Below, one piece after another: positions 25,101 to 33,783 of a DNA stretch of 64,000 bases. The position numbers and the translations under genes were made by a program. Under the pieces are notes generated by a model. It was given only the letters and a program-made list of their open reading frames with translations. It was not told where the DNA came from and ran no database searches. How positions within the stretch are numbered: position 1 is the first letter of the stretch; each line of letters starts with the position of its first letter. This DNA is from Tribonema minus (lineage: Eukaryota > Sar > Xanthophyceae > Tribonematales > Tribonemataceae): positions 742,402 through 806,401 of the forward strand of contig JAFCMP010000511.1 in NCBI GenBank assembly GCA_017506865.1, given 5' to 3'.

Positions 25101-25505
25101 CTGTCAATTAAGGGCATCTGGAGATCATTGCGCATAGTTGCTGCTCTACACCGCGCTAGACATACCTGTCTCTGTACTTCCTGAACTTGACGGGCACTCC
25201 CTCCCACCGCACATCGTAAAGTCTGTCCTTCTTGATGTTGCTGGTGCGGCCCATGAGGGCCGCGGCTTGCTGCAAGCACAGAGCAGCAGGAAGTAGCGCG
25301 GATCAGCATGCCGGACAAGCCCAGCAATACCAGCAAGAGCATGTATGTCGTCTGTACAAGGCAGTCGTTCCGATTGTATGCAGGCAGCGTCGATAGCACT
25401 GAGAGACTGAATCGTTGAGCACACACAGACCTCCGTGGTAATCTCTTCGCCCGCATCCGCCGCGGCGGCCGGAGCGGCCGGCGGTGGCCTCACTAGAGCT
25501 GCCAT
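7827..25505 (-). CDS. DDX60-like DEVH-box (Ski2-like) RNA helicase, 15 exons
   Basis: Exons, 5' to 3' on the minus strand: 25505-25431, 25269-25166, 24990-24765, 24219-24068, 23070-22894, 21262-21205, 20266-19539, 17560-17320, 16573-16475, 15043-14831, 13379-12876, 11552-11181, 9872-9724, 9137-8942, 8135-7827. Every junction is GT-AG, all phases agree, and the lengths sum to 3,603 nt (1,200 aa). The SF2 core has motif I APTSSGKT (~aa 318-326), DEVH (~427), LSATIGN (~453) and motif VI QQMSGRAGRRG (~846). DEVH with this flanking is typical of the DDX60 family of Ski2-like helicases. An Ala-rich N-terminus, Lys/Asp-rich linkers (~aa 100-240) and an acidic Ala-rich C-terminus frame the core. Human DDX60 is longer (~1,700 aa), so the N-terminus is short here. 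The start ATG sits in GCCATGG and lies 134 bp from a divergent gene. Likely role: RNA unwinding in RNA surveillance or antiviral response; the role is inferred. Confidence 0.88.
10735..11180. repeat. Tandem copies of helicase exon 12 3' edge in intron 12
   Basis: Next to the donor of exon 11552-11181, the exon's last ~35 bases with the donor recur in altered form at about 10971-11014 (shared TGGTGCGCGACACCCCCT). The flanking intron DNA (CCCTTCTCGCCGCCACAAC and a GTCCTCA..CAGCTGAACTA block) is also repeated, at about 10740-10760 and 11048-11070, and at 10945 and 11135. Confidence 0.7.
11555..11728. repeat. Poly-G tracts and duplicated 5' edge of helicase exon 12
   Basis: Immediately upstream (minus sense) of exon 11552-11181 is a run of more than 20 G (poly-C on the coding strand). 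At about 11603-11667 there is a near-exact second copy of the exon's first ~55 bases including the acceptor, followed by more G tracts to about 11728. The poly-C would serve as the pyrimidine tract. The copy offers a competing acceptor. Confidence 0.85.
12096..12394. repeat. Interstitial telomeric tracts in helicase intron 11
   Basis: CCCTAA repeats at 12096-12119 (four units) and 12378-12394 (two to three units), inside the intron between exons 13379-12876 and 11552-11181. The C-rich strand is on plus, opposite to the terminal telomere. Confidence 0.9.
14200..14695. repeat. Inverted duplication in helicase intron 10
   Basis: The arm at about 14200-14435 is repeated in reverse complement at about 14472-14695, with a spacer of ~36 bp. 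Both arms encode, on opposite strands, a coiled-coil-like Ala/Arg/Glu-rich peptide (AYAQLEAANREC, then AADRECSVAAIM), and both end in an exon-donor-like boundary (GAG or AAG followed by GTGAGG). Substitutions and small indels separate the arms. The structure could extrude a cruciform or fold into a long hairpin in the pre-mRNA. Confidence 0.85.
16667..16910. repeat. Tandem copies of helicase exon 9 5' edge
   Basis: The acceptor and first bases of exon 16573-16475 (plus-strand ATGCGCTTCGAGTCCTGCAG) recur at about 16669, 16759 and 16869, each followed by the same AAGCAAGGGT / GATGACAAGC intron DNA. The period is about 90-110 bp. The 16759 copy is perfect over the exon edge; the others carry substitutions. 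Confidence 0.85.
17718..18045. repeat. Tandem copies of helicase exon 8 5' edge
   Basis: The exon 17560-17320 edge (GATGAAGCGGCCGCTGC on plus) reappears at about 17718-17750, 17864-17899 and 18011-18045, each with shared flanking intron sequence (AATGTAT, GCAAGC/GTCAGT). Period about 145-150 bp. Confidence 0.85.
18208..18445. repeat. Interstitial telomeric tracts in helicase intron 7
   Basis: CCCTAA arrays at 18208-18235 (about five units), 18349-18380 (about five units) and 18431-18445 (two units), all with the C-rich strand on plus. A fourth lies at 19091-19122 in the same intron. Confidence 0.9.
18612..19530. repeat. Multiple copies of helicase exon 7 3' edge and donor
   Basis: The end of exon 20266-19539 (plus-strand CTGACCTGTGCTCCTCGAGG, then AAGATGGACGCGTCCGTGAG) is copied along the adjoining intron: clear at about 19339-19400, partial at about 19453-19500, 19272-19310, 19215-19255 and 19040-19080, and more diverged at about 18925-18950 and 18612-18640. 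The telomeric tract at 19091-19122 lies just after one copy. Confidence 0.85.
22429..22449. repeat. Interstitial telomeric tract in helicase intron 6
   Basis: Three to four CCCTAA units on plus, within the intron between exons 23070-22894 and 21262... in minus order upstream of exon 21262-21205. Confidence 0.9.
22618..22830. repeat. Copies of helicase exon 5 3' edge with head-to-head telomeric palindrome
   Basis: The donor edge of exon 23070-22894, with the upstream GCATCAGCA..GCGCTA..ACAGT intron motif, recurs at about 22618-22650, 22679-22741 and 22794-22830. The copy at 22679-22741 keeps the donor and the first ~30 exon bases, then runs directly into a telomeric tract at 22742-22770 in which two TTAGGG units face two CCCTAA units. 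Confidence 0.8.
23121..23258. repeat. Two tandem copies of helicase exon 5 5' edge
   Basis: The acceptor edge of exon 23070-22894 (CACATCAAACGCCGTCCTG on plus) is repeated at about 23121-23175 and 23205-23258, each followed by the GTGTTTGA..ATGT(C/G)AGATGT intron motif. Period about 80 bp. Confidence 0.85.
24042..24056. repeat. Telomeric tract beside helicase exon 4 donor
   Basis: Two CCCTAA units on plus, about 10 bases inside the intron from the donor of exon 24219-24068. Confidence 0.85.
24228..24400. repeat. Tandem repeats upstream of helicase exon 4
   Basis: The acceptor-proximal DNA of exon 24219-24068 (GGGGACATGGCAGTA, and CTCAGAAAGCATAGCGCAG) occurs two to three times between 24228 and 24400 in slightly changed form. 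Unit length is roughly 50-110 bp. Confidence 0.8.
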
Positions 25506-25639
25506 GGCGACGAGGCGACAAGGTTTTGAAAGTTTTTTTTTTAGCTCTTCTTTTTTTCAGCCTCGTACCCGATGATGCTCAGCAAAAAAAACTTTTTTTT
25601 GCTATTTGACAGCTGGCGCGGCTCTCCTACCACGGTGCT
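25506..25639. promoter_or_regulatory. Compact divergent promoter
   Basis: Only 134 bp separate the start codons of the minus-strand helicase (25505) and the plus-strand GT14-like gene (25640). The interval holds several runs of 8-9 T or A, including a short inverted A8/T8 pair (about 25,585-25,602), and no obvious TATA box. It must carry both core promoters and both 5' UTRs, so the genes are probably co-regulated. Confidence 0.6.
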
Positions 25640-28600
25640 ATGGACCCGTTCCAGGCAGCGCTGTCTGGCTTGCTTCAGAAGCCCGCAGGCCCACCACCTA
25701 AGATTGGCGCCGCCAAAGCCCCTGGATTAGAGGCCAAGCAACCTGCCAGATCCGATAGGCAAAGTGCACAAACTCAGGCTCTTCTGGATGCGGCTGCTTC
25801 GCTGCGGGCACAGCGCAAGGAGGAGGGATGGACAAGCAGGCGCAGCGTCCGAGGCAAGCGGGTGCTTGCCGTCTTGATAATGATCATAGATTCGCTGCCT
25901 CACGAGCAGATCTGGCGAGCCTGGATCGCCGGCCCAGGCAGCGAGGACGTGGATGTAAGAGTATGGATCCACGCCAAGGCGCCTGAGTCAGTGACCAGTG
26001 AGTGGGTAAGGTCGCGCTTGCTGCCGCACAGCCATCGCCCTCGCTGGGGCAGCATCGAGATCACACGCGCCATGATCGACCTGCTCGAAGAAGCCGTGAG
26101 CGATCCTGAAGTCGGCAGGATCATCTACGCCAGCGAGAGCTGCATTCCCCTGGCTCCCCTGGCAGAGGCAGGGTTCGAGCTGTGGAGGGAGGAGAACAGC
26201 TGGCTCAACTACCATCTCGAGCCCACAAACGGCTACGACACGCTGCAGAAGTGGGGCAAGATGTCAGTTGTCATCCCTAAGGACACAATCGCCAAGGCGG
26301 ATCAGTGGCTGTGCCTGGCGCGGGCGCACGCAGAGGACATCATCAGGCTGCCGCTAGAGGCGCAGCAGGACCTGTGGCCTCTCATGAAGAGCGTCACCGC
26401 CAGCGACGAGATGTACATCGCCACCATGCTGCGGATTCTCGGCGAGCTTCCCGGCGGCAGCAGCAGCAGCAGCGACGCCGCAGCAGACGGCGCCGCCGCT
26501 GCCGCGGACACGCACATCGTCAAGCGGCGCATGACCTGGTGCAACTGGGCAGAGTCTTCCAAAAGCCCGCTAATCCTCACGTCGTTTGACCCGGCGGGCG
26601 ACTCCGTCACCGCCGCCACAGCGGAGCGCTGCATCTTCGGCCGCAAGTTCGCCAAGGACGCCGTGCCGCTCGAGGCGTGGCAGATCTACCAGGAGGCGCG
26701 CCTCAAAGACTTCGAGACGGCCATGGCGGCCATGGACCCTGCCGAAAAGGAGAAGGTGCTAGCGTTCATAGCGGCGGGGGAGAAGCCCTCAAAGCGCCAC
26801 CGCAACCCGCCCCGCCACCTACACCCCATGAACGGCGCCCCCCCCCACGGCTGGCACGGCGAAGGCCCCCCGCCAGGCTGGTTCGGGCCGTTCGGGCCTG
26901 GTGGACCCCCCTTTGGTCCCGGGGGTCCGCCTTTTGACATGCCGCCACCTGGCTACTTCGACGGCCCGCCGCCGCCGGGCTTCGGGGGACCGTGGCCGAA
27001 CGACGGGCCGCCGCCGCCGATGGGGCGCAAGCGGCGCCGCGACGCCGGCGACGGCTGGCAGGGTCCGCCGCGCGGGGGCGGGGGGGGGTTCTTTGGGGGG
27101 CCTCCTGGGGGGCCTGAGTGGCGCGGCGGGCCGGCGTGGGAGTTTGAGGGGGGGCCTCCAGGGGGGCGGTTTGAGGGGCGGCCCGGGGGGGGGGAGCCGC
27201 GGTCGCCGCGGCGGCAGCGGCGGCGCTCCGGCAGCAGGGGGCGGGAGGCGCGCGAAGGGGCGCAGGAGCGCGGCGATGAGCGCGAGAGGGGGGGCGGGGG
27301 GGGCGAGGGGGACTTGCGGGGGAAGGGGGGGTCTAGGGCGCGTGCTGTCGAGAGGGGGGGGACTGCGCCGCAGCGCGATGATGCGGGTGAGTGCGCTTCA
27401 AAGACCAGAATCAGCTTCATTGTCAGCAGCATCGTCCTCGGTTGTATTTGCGGAACACGCTCTTCCCGATGTAAGCCCGCAAATGGTTCTTCCACAACGG
27501 CATGTTTGCCATCATTGATGGTTGCGAGCCATCCAAAAGTGTAGGCTGTAGCTTTTTCAACCGTGAGTGTCCGTTATTGGCAAACTAGCCATTGGTTGAT
27601 ACAGGTCTGCGCAGCCTTATACCATCAGACAGCAAGTGCTCTATTTCGAAGGGGTCATATCAAGTGCCCACTCTAAACATGCTACTTCGACCAAGAACTA
27701 TGCTGCGTCGCCGCAAATTGCATTCAATCACTGAGGGTACCTACAGCTGATGGCATACGTTTCGTTTGTGAGGGATGCTGATGCTGAGCAGTGGTTCAGG
27801 TTCAGCCGCAGTTGATGCCACATTTAGTGCCATTGACATACCTATCAGTAGCAGCATATGTACGCAACCGCGCCAGCTGCCAACAACAATGAACCTCTTA
27901 ATTCCACTTAGAATGTGCTCACTAGTGACTGTGTATCAGCTGCATCACGTGCGGTTGCGGTGCTTCTTCAGTGGCTATCGTGCTCCTGACCAGGCTGTAG
28001 GTATTGCTGCACCCGGTCATGCCATAGTGGTTGTACCATTGTTGCTTGCAATTACGCCGAAAAAGATCCTCTCGCAGCAGTTGGCGTCGCTGATACTCTG
28101 GCGGTGCGACTTTAGATACATTTACGCAACAATCACTCTGCAGCGCGTAACTGTAGTTGGTTTGGTGCTGCCAGGGCCAGCGCCAAAACCAAAAGCCTTG
28201 CACCTCTGAGCTTGTGCTAGTTTGTCGCGCCAAATGTGCCAACTTGAAGCTCAGGTGCAACTGGCACGACTGCAGTTACTCACGAGTTGTGGACGCGCAA
28301 ATTTACTCATGAGTCATGAGTCTTGCCCATGCTTAGGGTCTCAAGCAGGGTTAGCACTGCCATCCCTACCCTAGCCCTTATGTCCTTCTTGTGGGCTCTA
28401 ATAACGAGTATGGACGCCTGTCAAGCCTTAAATGTAGTACCAGGCGCGCTTAAGCCCAGGTCTAACCTTAGTTGCGTCAAGGCTGTTGAAGTTTGGACGC
28501 AGCCCTGCCCTGTGTTCTGCATCCAGGGCTGTGATACCCTGCAAGCAAGTACAATGTCTGCAAGTACACTGTAAACACCCGACAGCCAGAGTGAAATGGG

Positions 28601-31216
28601 CTTTTTTGCTTAGCAGATCCAGCACTGATTGACTTCACCAGCGCCTGCATCATAACTTGTGAAAATGTATTGTGTGGTGCACAATACTAGCACAATGGAG
28701 AATTGCCTACTCTACATCCAGTGCCCGGCTGTAATGATCAGCAGAAGCATACTTTAAAACCATATTTGCGTACGTCCACTGAATGCGTAGTACAGGCGAC
28801 AGCTGTGTCACTTTGTGGAAGTATGTTCTGTCATGAGTGCAGCAATTGATTAAGGTGCTTGATTTTGCACCGTGTTGCTGGTCGCCGCATCAGCCAGGTT
28901 TGCAGCGTTAAGAGGATATGATTGTAACATCAGTGTCAGGCATCAATGCAGTGACATGACTAGCCTATGATGCATTGTCAACGTGAATACAAGAAGCTTG
29001 TTTGTGCTGATGGCACGTTCATTGTGGCGTGTGCTGTGCATCGTGGTATGAGAGTAATGCCAAGAAACTGGCATTGTCAGCAGTCAATAAAATAACCACA
29101 GAAACCTATTGTTCCAAAGTAAACTGATTCCTTTGTTGAAGCACGTGGTCTGGCACGTTCAAGCGGGCATTGAAACGCAATGCGGTCAGCAGGTTGAAAT
29201 TGCAAGTTTATCGCACATGGCATGTACATAGCCGGTACACACCTGTACAAACCCAGCACACACCTAGTTGATGCATTTACTATGCTGTCAGGCTCAGTTG
29301 CTGCTCTGTCACTGACCACACTCGTGCACGCCGCAGCAGGTGCCAAGCGCAGCAGGATCTCCAATGGAGAAACCGTCAATGCCAACGGAGCGTCACACGC
29401 CGAGGGCGCAGCTGCAACTGCGCGCGCGTCGCGCCGTTCGCGCAGCCCACGCCGTCGCGACAGGCCGCCCACGGGCGGCACCGAGGCGGCAGCGGAGGGC
29501 GCAAGGCGCGACAGGGGCGAAAGCGGCGGCGAGCGCAGCGGGCGAGCTACAGACAGCGCACCCATCCCCGCCATTGTTACCGCCGCTGCAGCAGACGCTG
29601 CGGAGGCGGCGGCGGCGGCGGCGGCTGCGCAGGCGGGGACCCCCCGTGATCAAGGCAGGGAGCACCGCCACAGCGATGCGCAGCCTGCTGAGCGCCATGG
29701 CGAGGGCAGGAAAGGGGACAGCAGAGCGGGGGGCAGGGCGGCGGGCGAGCCAGAGGCTGCTGCTGGTGCAGATGCTGCTGCTGCGGCAGCGGCGGCAGGC
29801 GGCCGCCGATCGCGCAGCGCAGGCAGGCGAGACGCGCGGCGCGGCAACACGCCGAGGGGCGGCACCGACGCCGCTGGGGGGCGCGATGCGGGGGCTGGCA
29901 GGGGGCGCAGGGCGCACGATGCAGATGCCGCTGCTGCTGTTCCATCTGCTGGCGAGGTGCGAGCGGAACCGCCTAGGGGCGCTGCGCCGCCGGACCGCCG
30001 GCGCGACAGGGCGCCTGCTGAGGCGCTGGCCAGGGCTGACAGCAGGCGCGCAGCGGGCATGGTGCCGCCGCGCGATGCTGGCGAGCGCGGACTAGAGGGC
30101 GGCGGCAGGCGTGGGAGGGGGGACAGCCGGGACCGCAATGGCCGGGGGCAGCACGCTGAGCGCGACGGGGGGCGGAATGGCGCTGCGCCGGGGGGCATGC
30201 ATGGCGGCGGCGCGCCGCATGCCGCGGCGGGGGGGCGCCACGAGAGGCACTTGCTGCAGGCAGAACGGCAGCAGCTTGCGCCGCCGGAGCATCACCACCA
30301 CGACCGCCAGCAGCAGCAGCAGCAGCACGATGTAGCACGGCTCAGGCGCAGGCCCGATGAGGCCATGGCGCGGCCCGTGCACGTGCCCGTGGCTGCCCGC
30401 AGCGTGGAAGGCCTGCCAAAGCGCGACATGGCACCATACGACGACGCCAGAGTGCCGCCGATACCGGGGCTCGAAGGGCCCCTACGCGTCAGGCCCGTCG
30501 CTGACGGGGCCAGGGGCTTGCCGCACGAGCGGCCGCAGATGCACGCCAGGGGGGCGGAGGCGGCAGGCGCGAGGCGCGGCGGCAGCCGCGAACGGCGCGC
30601 GCCGCCTGGCAGCCGCGGCACCGCGGCTCCGTTTGAGCGCGCGCACCACGGCGAGCACGACCGCGGGCACGGCAACGCCGGCATGCGCGATGCCAGGGCC
30701 CCCGGTGGCAGGGCTCCGGCGGCGCGAGGCGCAGTGCCAGAGCGCGGCGGCGGCGGCGGCGGCGGTGCTCACGGCAGGCGCGAGCGCGCGCCTGACGCTG
30801 CCGTCTCGCACTACGGTCCACGGGGGGGTGAGCAGCAGCAGCCGAGCGCTGCTGCGCGTGACAGCAGCCGCGAGCGCAGGCACTTTGCCGGGGGCGGCAG
30901 CAGGGGGGCGGACGCGCCGCGCGGCATTGATCATGCTGGTGACGTGCGCAATGCCGTTGGCCGCGTGAGGGCTCACGCGGTGGCTGAGCAGCAGCGCAGC
31001 AGCGGCGACGGCGGCGGCAGCGGCGCTGCCAGAGGCGGCGGCCCCCCCGGCGCAGACCGCAAGAGGCAGCGCAGCAGAGAGCGGGACGAGGGGGGCGGCC
31101 GGCGGCAGCGCAGCAGGCGCGATGATGAGCAGTTTGGTGGAGCGCTGCCACCTCATGTGGACAGGCATGCTGCTGCGTCGCACAGGCCGGGGGGGCGCGA
31201 TGCGAGGAGGGGATAG
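25640..31216 (+). CDS. GT14/DUF266-like protein with long RS/RG-rich tail, 2 exons
   Basis: Exon 1 is 25640-27386 (donor GTGAGT) and exon 2 is 29340-31216 (acceptor GCAGCAG). The junction keeps frame and gives 1,207 aa. Residues ~75-375 resemble core-2/I-branching (DUF266, GT14) glycosyltransferases: YASESCIPL (~162-170), WGKMSVVIPKD, DEMYIATML (~256) and CNWAESSKSPLILTSFD. The family is normally Golgi type II membrane-bound, but I see no signal anchor at the N-terminus. Residues ~385-560 are Pro/Gly-rich (GPGGPPFG type). Exon 2 is ~625 aa of Arg/Ala/Gly/Ser low complexity starting with SRRSRSPRRRDR, like splicing or RNA-granule proteins. The tail could be a separate gene joined by my exon choice, but the phase fit and single open frame favour one product. 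Function uncertain. Confidence 0.65.
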
Positions 31217-32047
31217 AGATGGTGGTTTGCGATGTGCGTGGCTGTGTGGCCAATGCTGCGATGCCGCTGCAGATGCTGCGATGCGCTTGCCGCTACAGGT
31301 GCTGATGCGTGTTTGCTGCGGTACGACGCAGCGTCCGCAGTGCACTCTGAATTACACCTGCTAGTTCACACACATGCTACGAATGTGTATGTCTTGCTCA
31401 TGCTCATTCTGCAAGTAATGGTGCTGCCGTATAATGTGTGAGTTGATGCTTGAATGGTGCTGATTGACATGCCATCTGACATTCTTTCAGCTGCCTGCCT
31501 GTTCAATTGCACTATGTCCGCCCACCATTCTGCACCCCTTTTATGGCCCAAGTGAAGTGGTCGTTAATGTCCATTGTTCAAACGCCAGGCAGGTTTTGCT
31601 TGAGGCGGAGTTGACGCTTGTTCGCAATGTCAGCGTCAGCGCAGCATGTGCCAGACAATCACACGACAGCACAAACGGCAGCACGCACGCAGTTGTAAGT
31701 TGTTGCATGCTTTCAGGACGTTGCTTCCATGTCAGAAACATTCCTTTTTGGTGAGCCGAAGTGTAATGAGTGCATCTACACTCTGATCAAGAACTGCTTG
31801 GCGCCTGTGCACATGCGGTCCGCAAGTTACTCGCCAGTCTGCAGCCATCTCTGGGCCCCCGTAGCCAGGGTTTAAGGGTTACTAGTAGGGGGCAGGGGGG
31901 GGGAATCGCGCAACTTCAACATTAAACCTTCGAACCTGGGCAATTAGGGTTAGGATTAGGCAGCAGGACAACCAAGAATGCCGCCATGTAGCCCTCCCAC
32001 ATTAAAGATGATCGTCGCCTGCAGTATGAAAGCTTGCCACGCAAGAC
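31217..32047. other. Intergenic
   Basis: No convincing coding sequence. A short TTAGGG-type tract lies at about 31944-31960 and a G run at about 31,896. Confidence 0.5.
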
Positions 32048-32773
32048 CAGGGTTGGCAAGTCGTAATTAGGGGCACCCCTAATTAGGCCCCTAATTGTAA
32101 TTTAGTAATTAGGGGCTGGCGATTTGCCCCTAATTGCCCCTAATTGCCCTGAATTGCTTTTCAGCTCCCGGAGCCTCAGAGCCCCGGGGCTCAGCCCCCC
32201 CTCGGCGACTGCTGAGCATGCATGATGACGTCATTGCGCGTCGACGAAGCAGCAGCACTCACGCAGAGCAGCAGCAGCAGCAGTGTAGCAAGGTTCAATG
32301 GCTGACGATGAGGCAGACGGTGATGATGTGGAAGTGGTTGGGGCAGCAGGCGGATCTGCGAGCCGCAAGGGCTTGAAGCCCAAGTTGGGCTTGTGGCAGC
32401 TTTTTCGCGATGGTGGCATGAAAAACAAAAGCCATCATAGGGCATTCTGCCTTGCCCATGACCGCGCCGGCGCAGCAGCAGAGGTAACAGGCGTAAAAAC
32501 CAGCATGGCAGCACACTTGAAGTCGTGTCTGCACTTGTAGCTGACGAGGGGGGTGTTTGAGCAGAGTTGCCAGTGCTAATATGACATCGTCACTGAAAAA
32601 ATACATGCAAATTAAAGCTTTCATGGTCAGTTTTGTTTCAAGTGTCATGCCCTGCATCTTTGCTAGTTTTTGCTCAGCAGCCCCTAATTAGGCCTAATGA
32701 AATGACCCCTAATTAGGTGCTTAGGGCTAATTAGGGGTCAGCAACCCCGCTAGGCCCTAGCGTGCCAACCCTG
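32048..32773 (+). mobile_element. Non-autonomous hAT-type DNA transposon
   Basis: The ends are inverted copies of CAGGGTTGGCA (left 32048-32058, right 32763-32773), a hAT-like terminus. The element is flanked by 8-bp direct repeats CGCAAGAC (32040-32047) and CGCGAGAC (32774-32781), differing at one base, which is the hAT target duplication length. Subterminal regions (32064-32160, 32680-32745) are packed with CCCCTAATTAGGGG-type palindromes, likely transposase sites. At 726 bp it is too short for a full transposase. Confidence 0.88.
32298..32540 (+). pseudogene. Residual transposase N-terminal fragment in hAT element
   Basis: An 80-residue frame with an acidic start, then GLKPKLGLWQLFRDG, NKSHHRAFCLAH and TSMAAHLKSCLHL. 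Paired Cys/His residues with this spacing recall the BED-like zinc finger at the start of hAT transposases. There is no DDE-type core after it, so I read it as a remnant kept in a deletion derivative. Confidence 0.5.
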
Positions 32774-33783
32774 CGCGAGACAGGCCACGAAGTGGACAAG
32801 ACATCATTAACACGGCAGGCAGTTTTGGCAGGCACGCACTTAGTGGTTATTTTATGCACATGGTCGCGATATGCGTTACATCAAAAATTTAACACCTGAG
32901 CGCTTAGTCACAAGCCATGGGACTACACATGAAGCCCTTGCCACAGAAGACGCACACGGTTCCAGCAGTGCTCACAACAAACATGACGCAAAGGCGGCAT
33001 CACTAACTGAGCAATGATGCATTCATCCATTCATGGCCACCCCTCATTCGTGATGGCACTGCAGATAAGATGAACTTACTGCAGATAAGATGAACTTATG
33101 GCATGTATACAGAGGGTGCAAAGAAAAGAATGTTAATTGCGCAAAGGGAGAGACCAGACCAAGAGTCTTTGGAATGCTACACATCGCAGTGCAGCACATG
33201 TTTGCCGTGGCACCAAGCATCTGTTTGTAACAGTGTTGGCCTCTTCAGCTCCTTCTGAATGCACCAACGAAGGTGCATCTGACATCTCGACAGCTGTATT
33301 TGCTCATGCATACCGTCGGGATGCGCCAACAGCCCCTCCTGTCCTGATGGCAGCATGTGGTTGGTTCTAAACCCTGTCAATGAGTGCGGCGTGCGCTGGG
33401 GTGTTGTTGATACTGTATCAAAACATCGCCGGGGGCCTGAACGCTTGTCAATCTAGTCAGTACGGATGCTCAGGGACAAACACGATTGCTTACATGGCGT
33501 AGAGCACACCTCCTACAACCGACCAGCGCGCAGTAGCAGCAGTGGCCAGACCCTCGAACTCACCCAGGAATGTGGAGCAGTGTGCGCGTCTTGCGTGCTA
33601 ACTCTCGCCCCTAACCCTAATTCCACCCCTAACCCTAACCCTATCTCTAACCCTAATACTGCGTGCACATTGCGGGCGCGGGCGCAGACGCACGCAATAC
33701 CGCCACATCAAAGCGGGAATCACTGCCCGCGGCGCAGGCGCAGCCACCGACAGGGGAGGGGACACGGCAATCTTCCGAGAGCA
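32774..33783. other. Intergenic with telomere-like tracts
   Basis: No gene recognised. From about 33594 to 33659 there is a degenerate run of CCCTAA-type units (some CCCCTAA, CTATCTCTAA). Confidence 0.5.

Noticed and set aside
25556-25610. Rho-independent type terminator
   Set aside because: T and A runs lie in a eukaryotic divergent promoter; no GC hairpin and no bacterial context.
29222-29339. In-frame ATG at 29222 as start of a separate RS-rich gene
   Set aside because: Possible, but a phase-perfect acceptor at 29340 joins the frame to the upstream gene; kept as the alternative model.
30482-31345. 287-residue Ala-rich minus-strand ORF
   Set aside because: Antisense shadow of the RS/RG-rich exon; GC-rich low-complexity DNA leaves several frames open.
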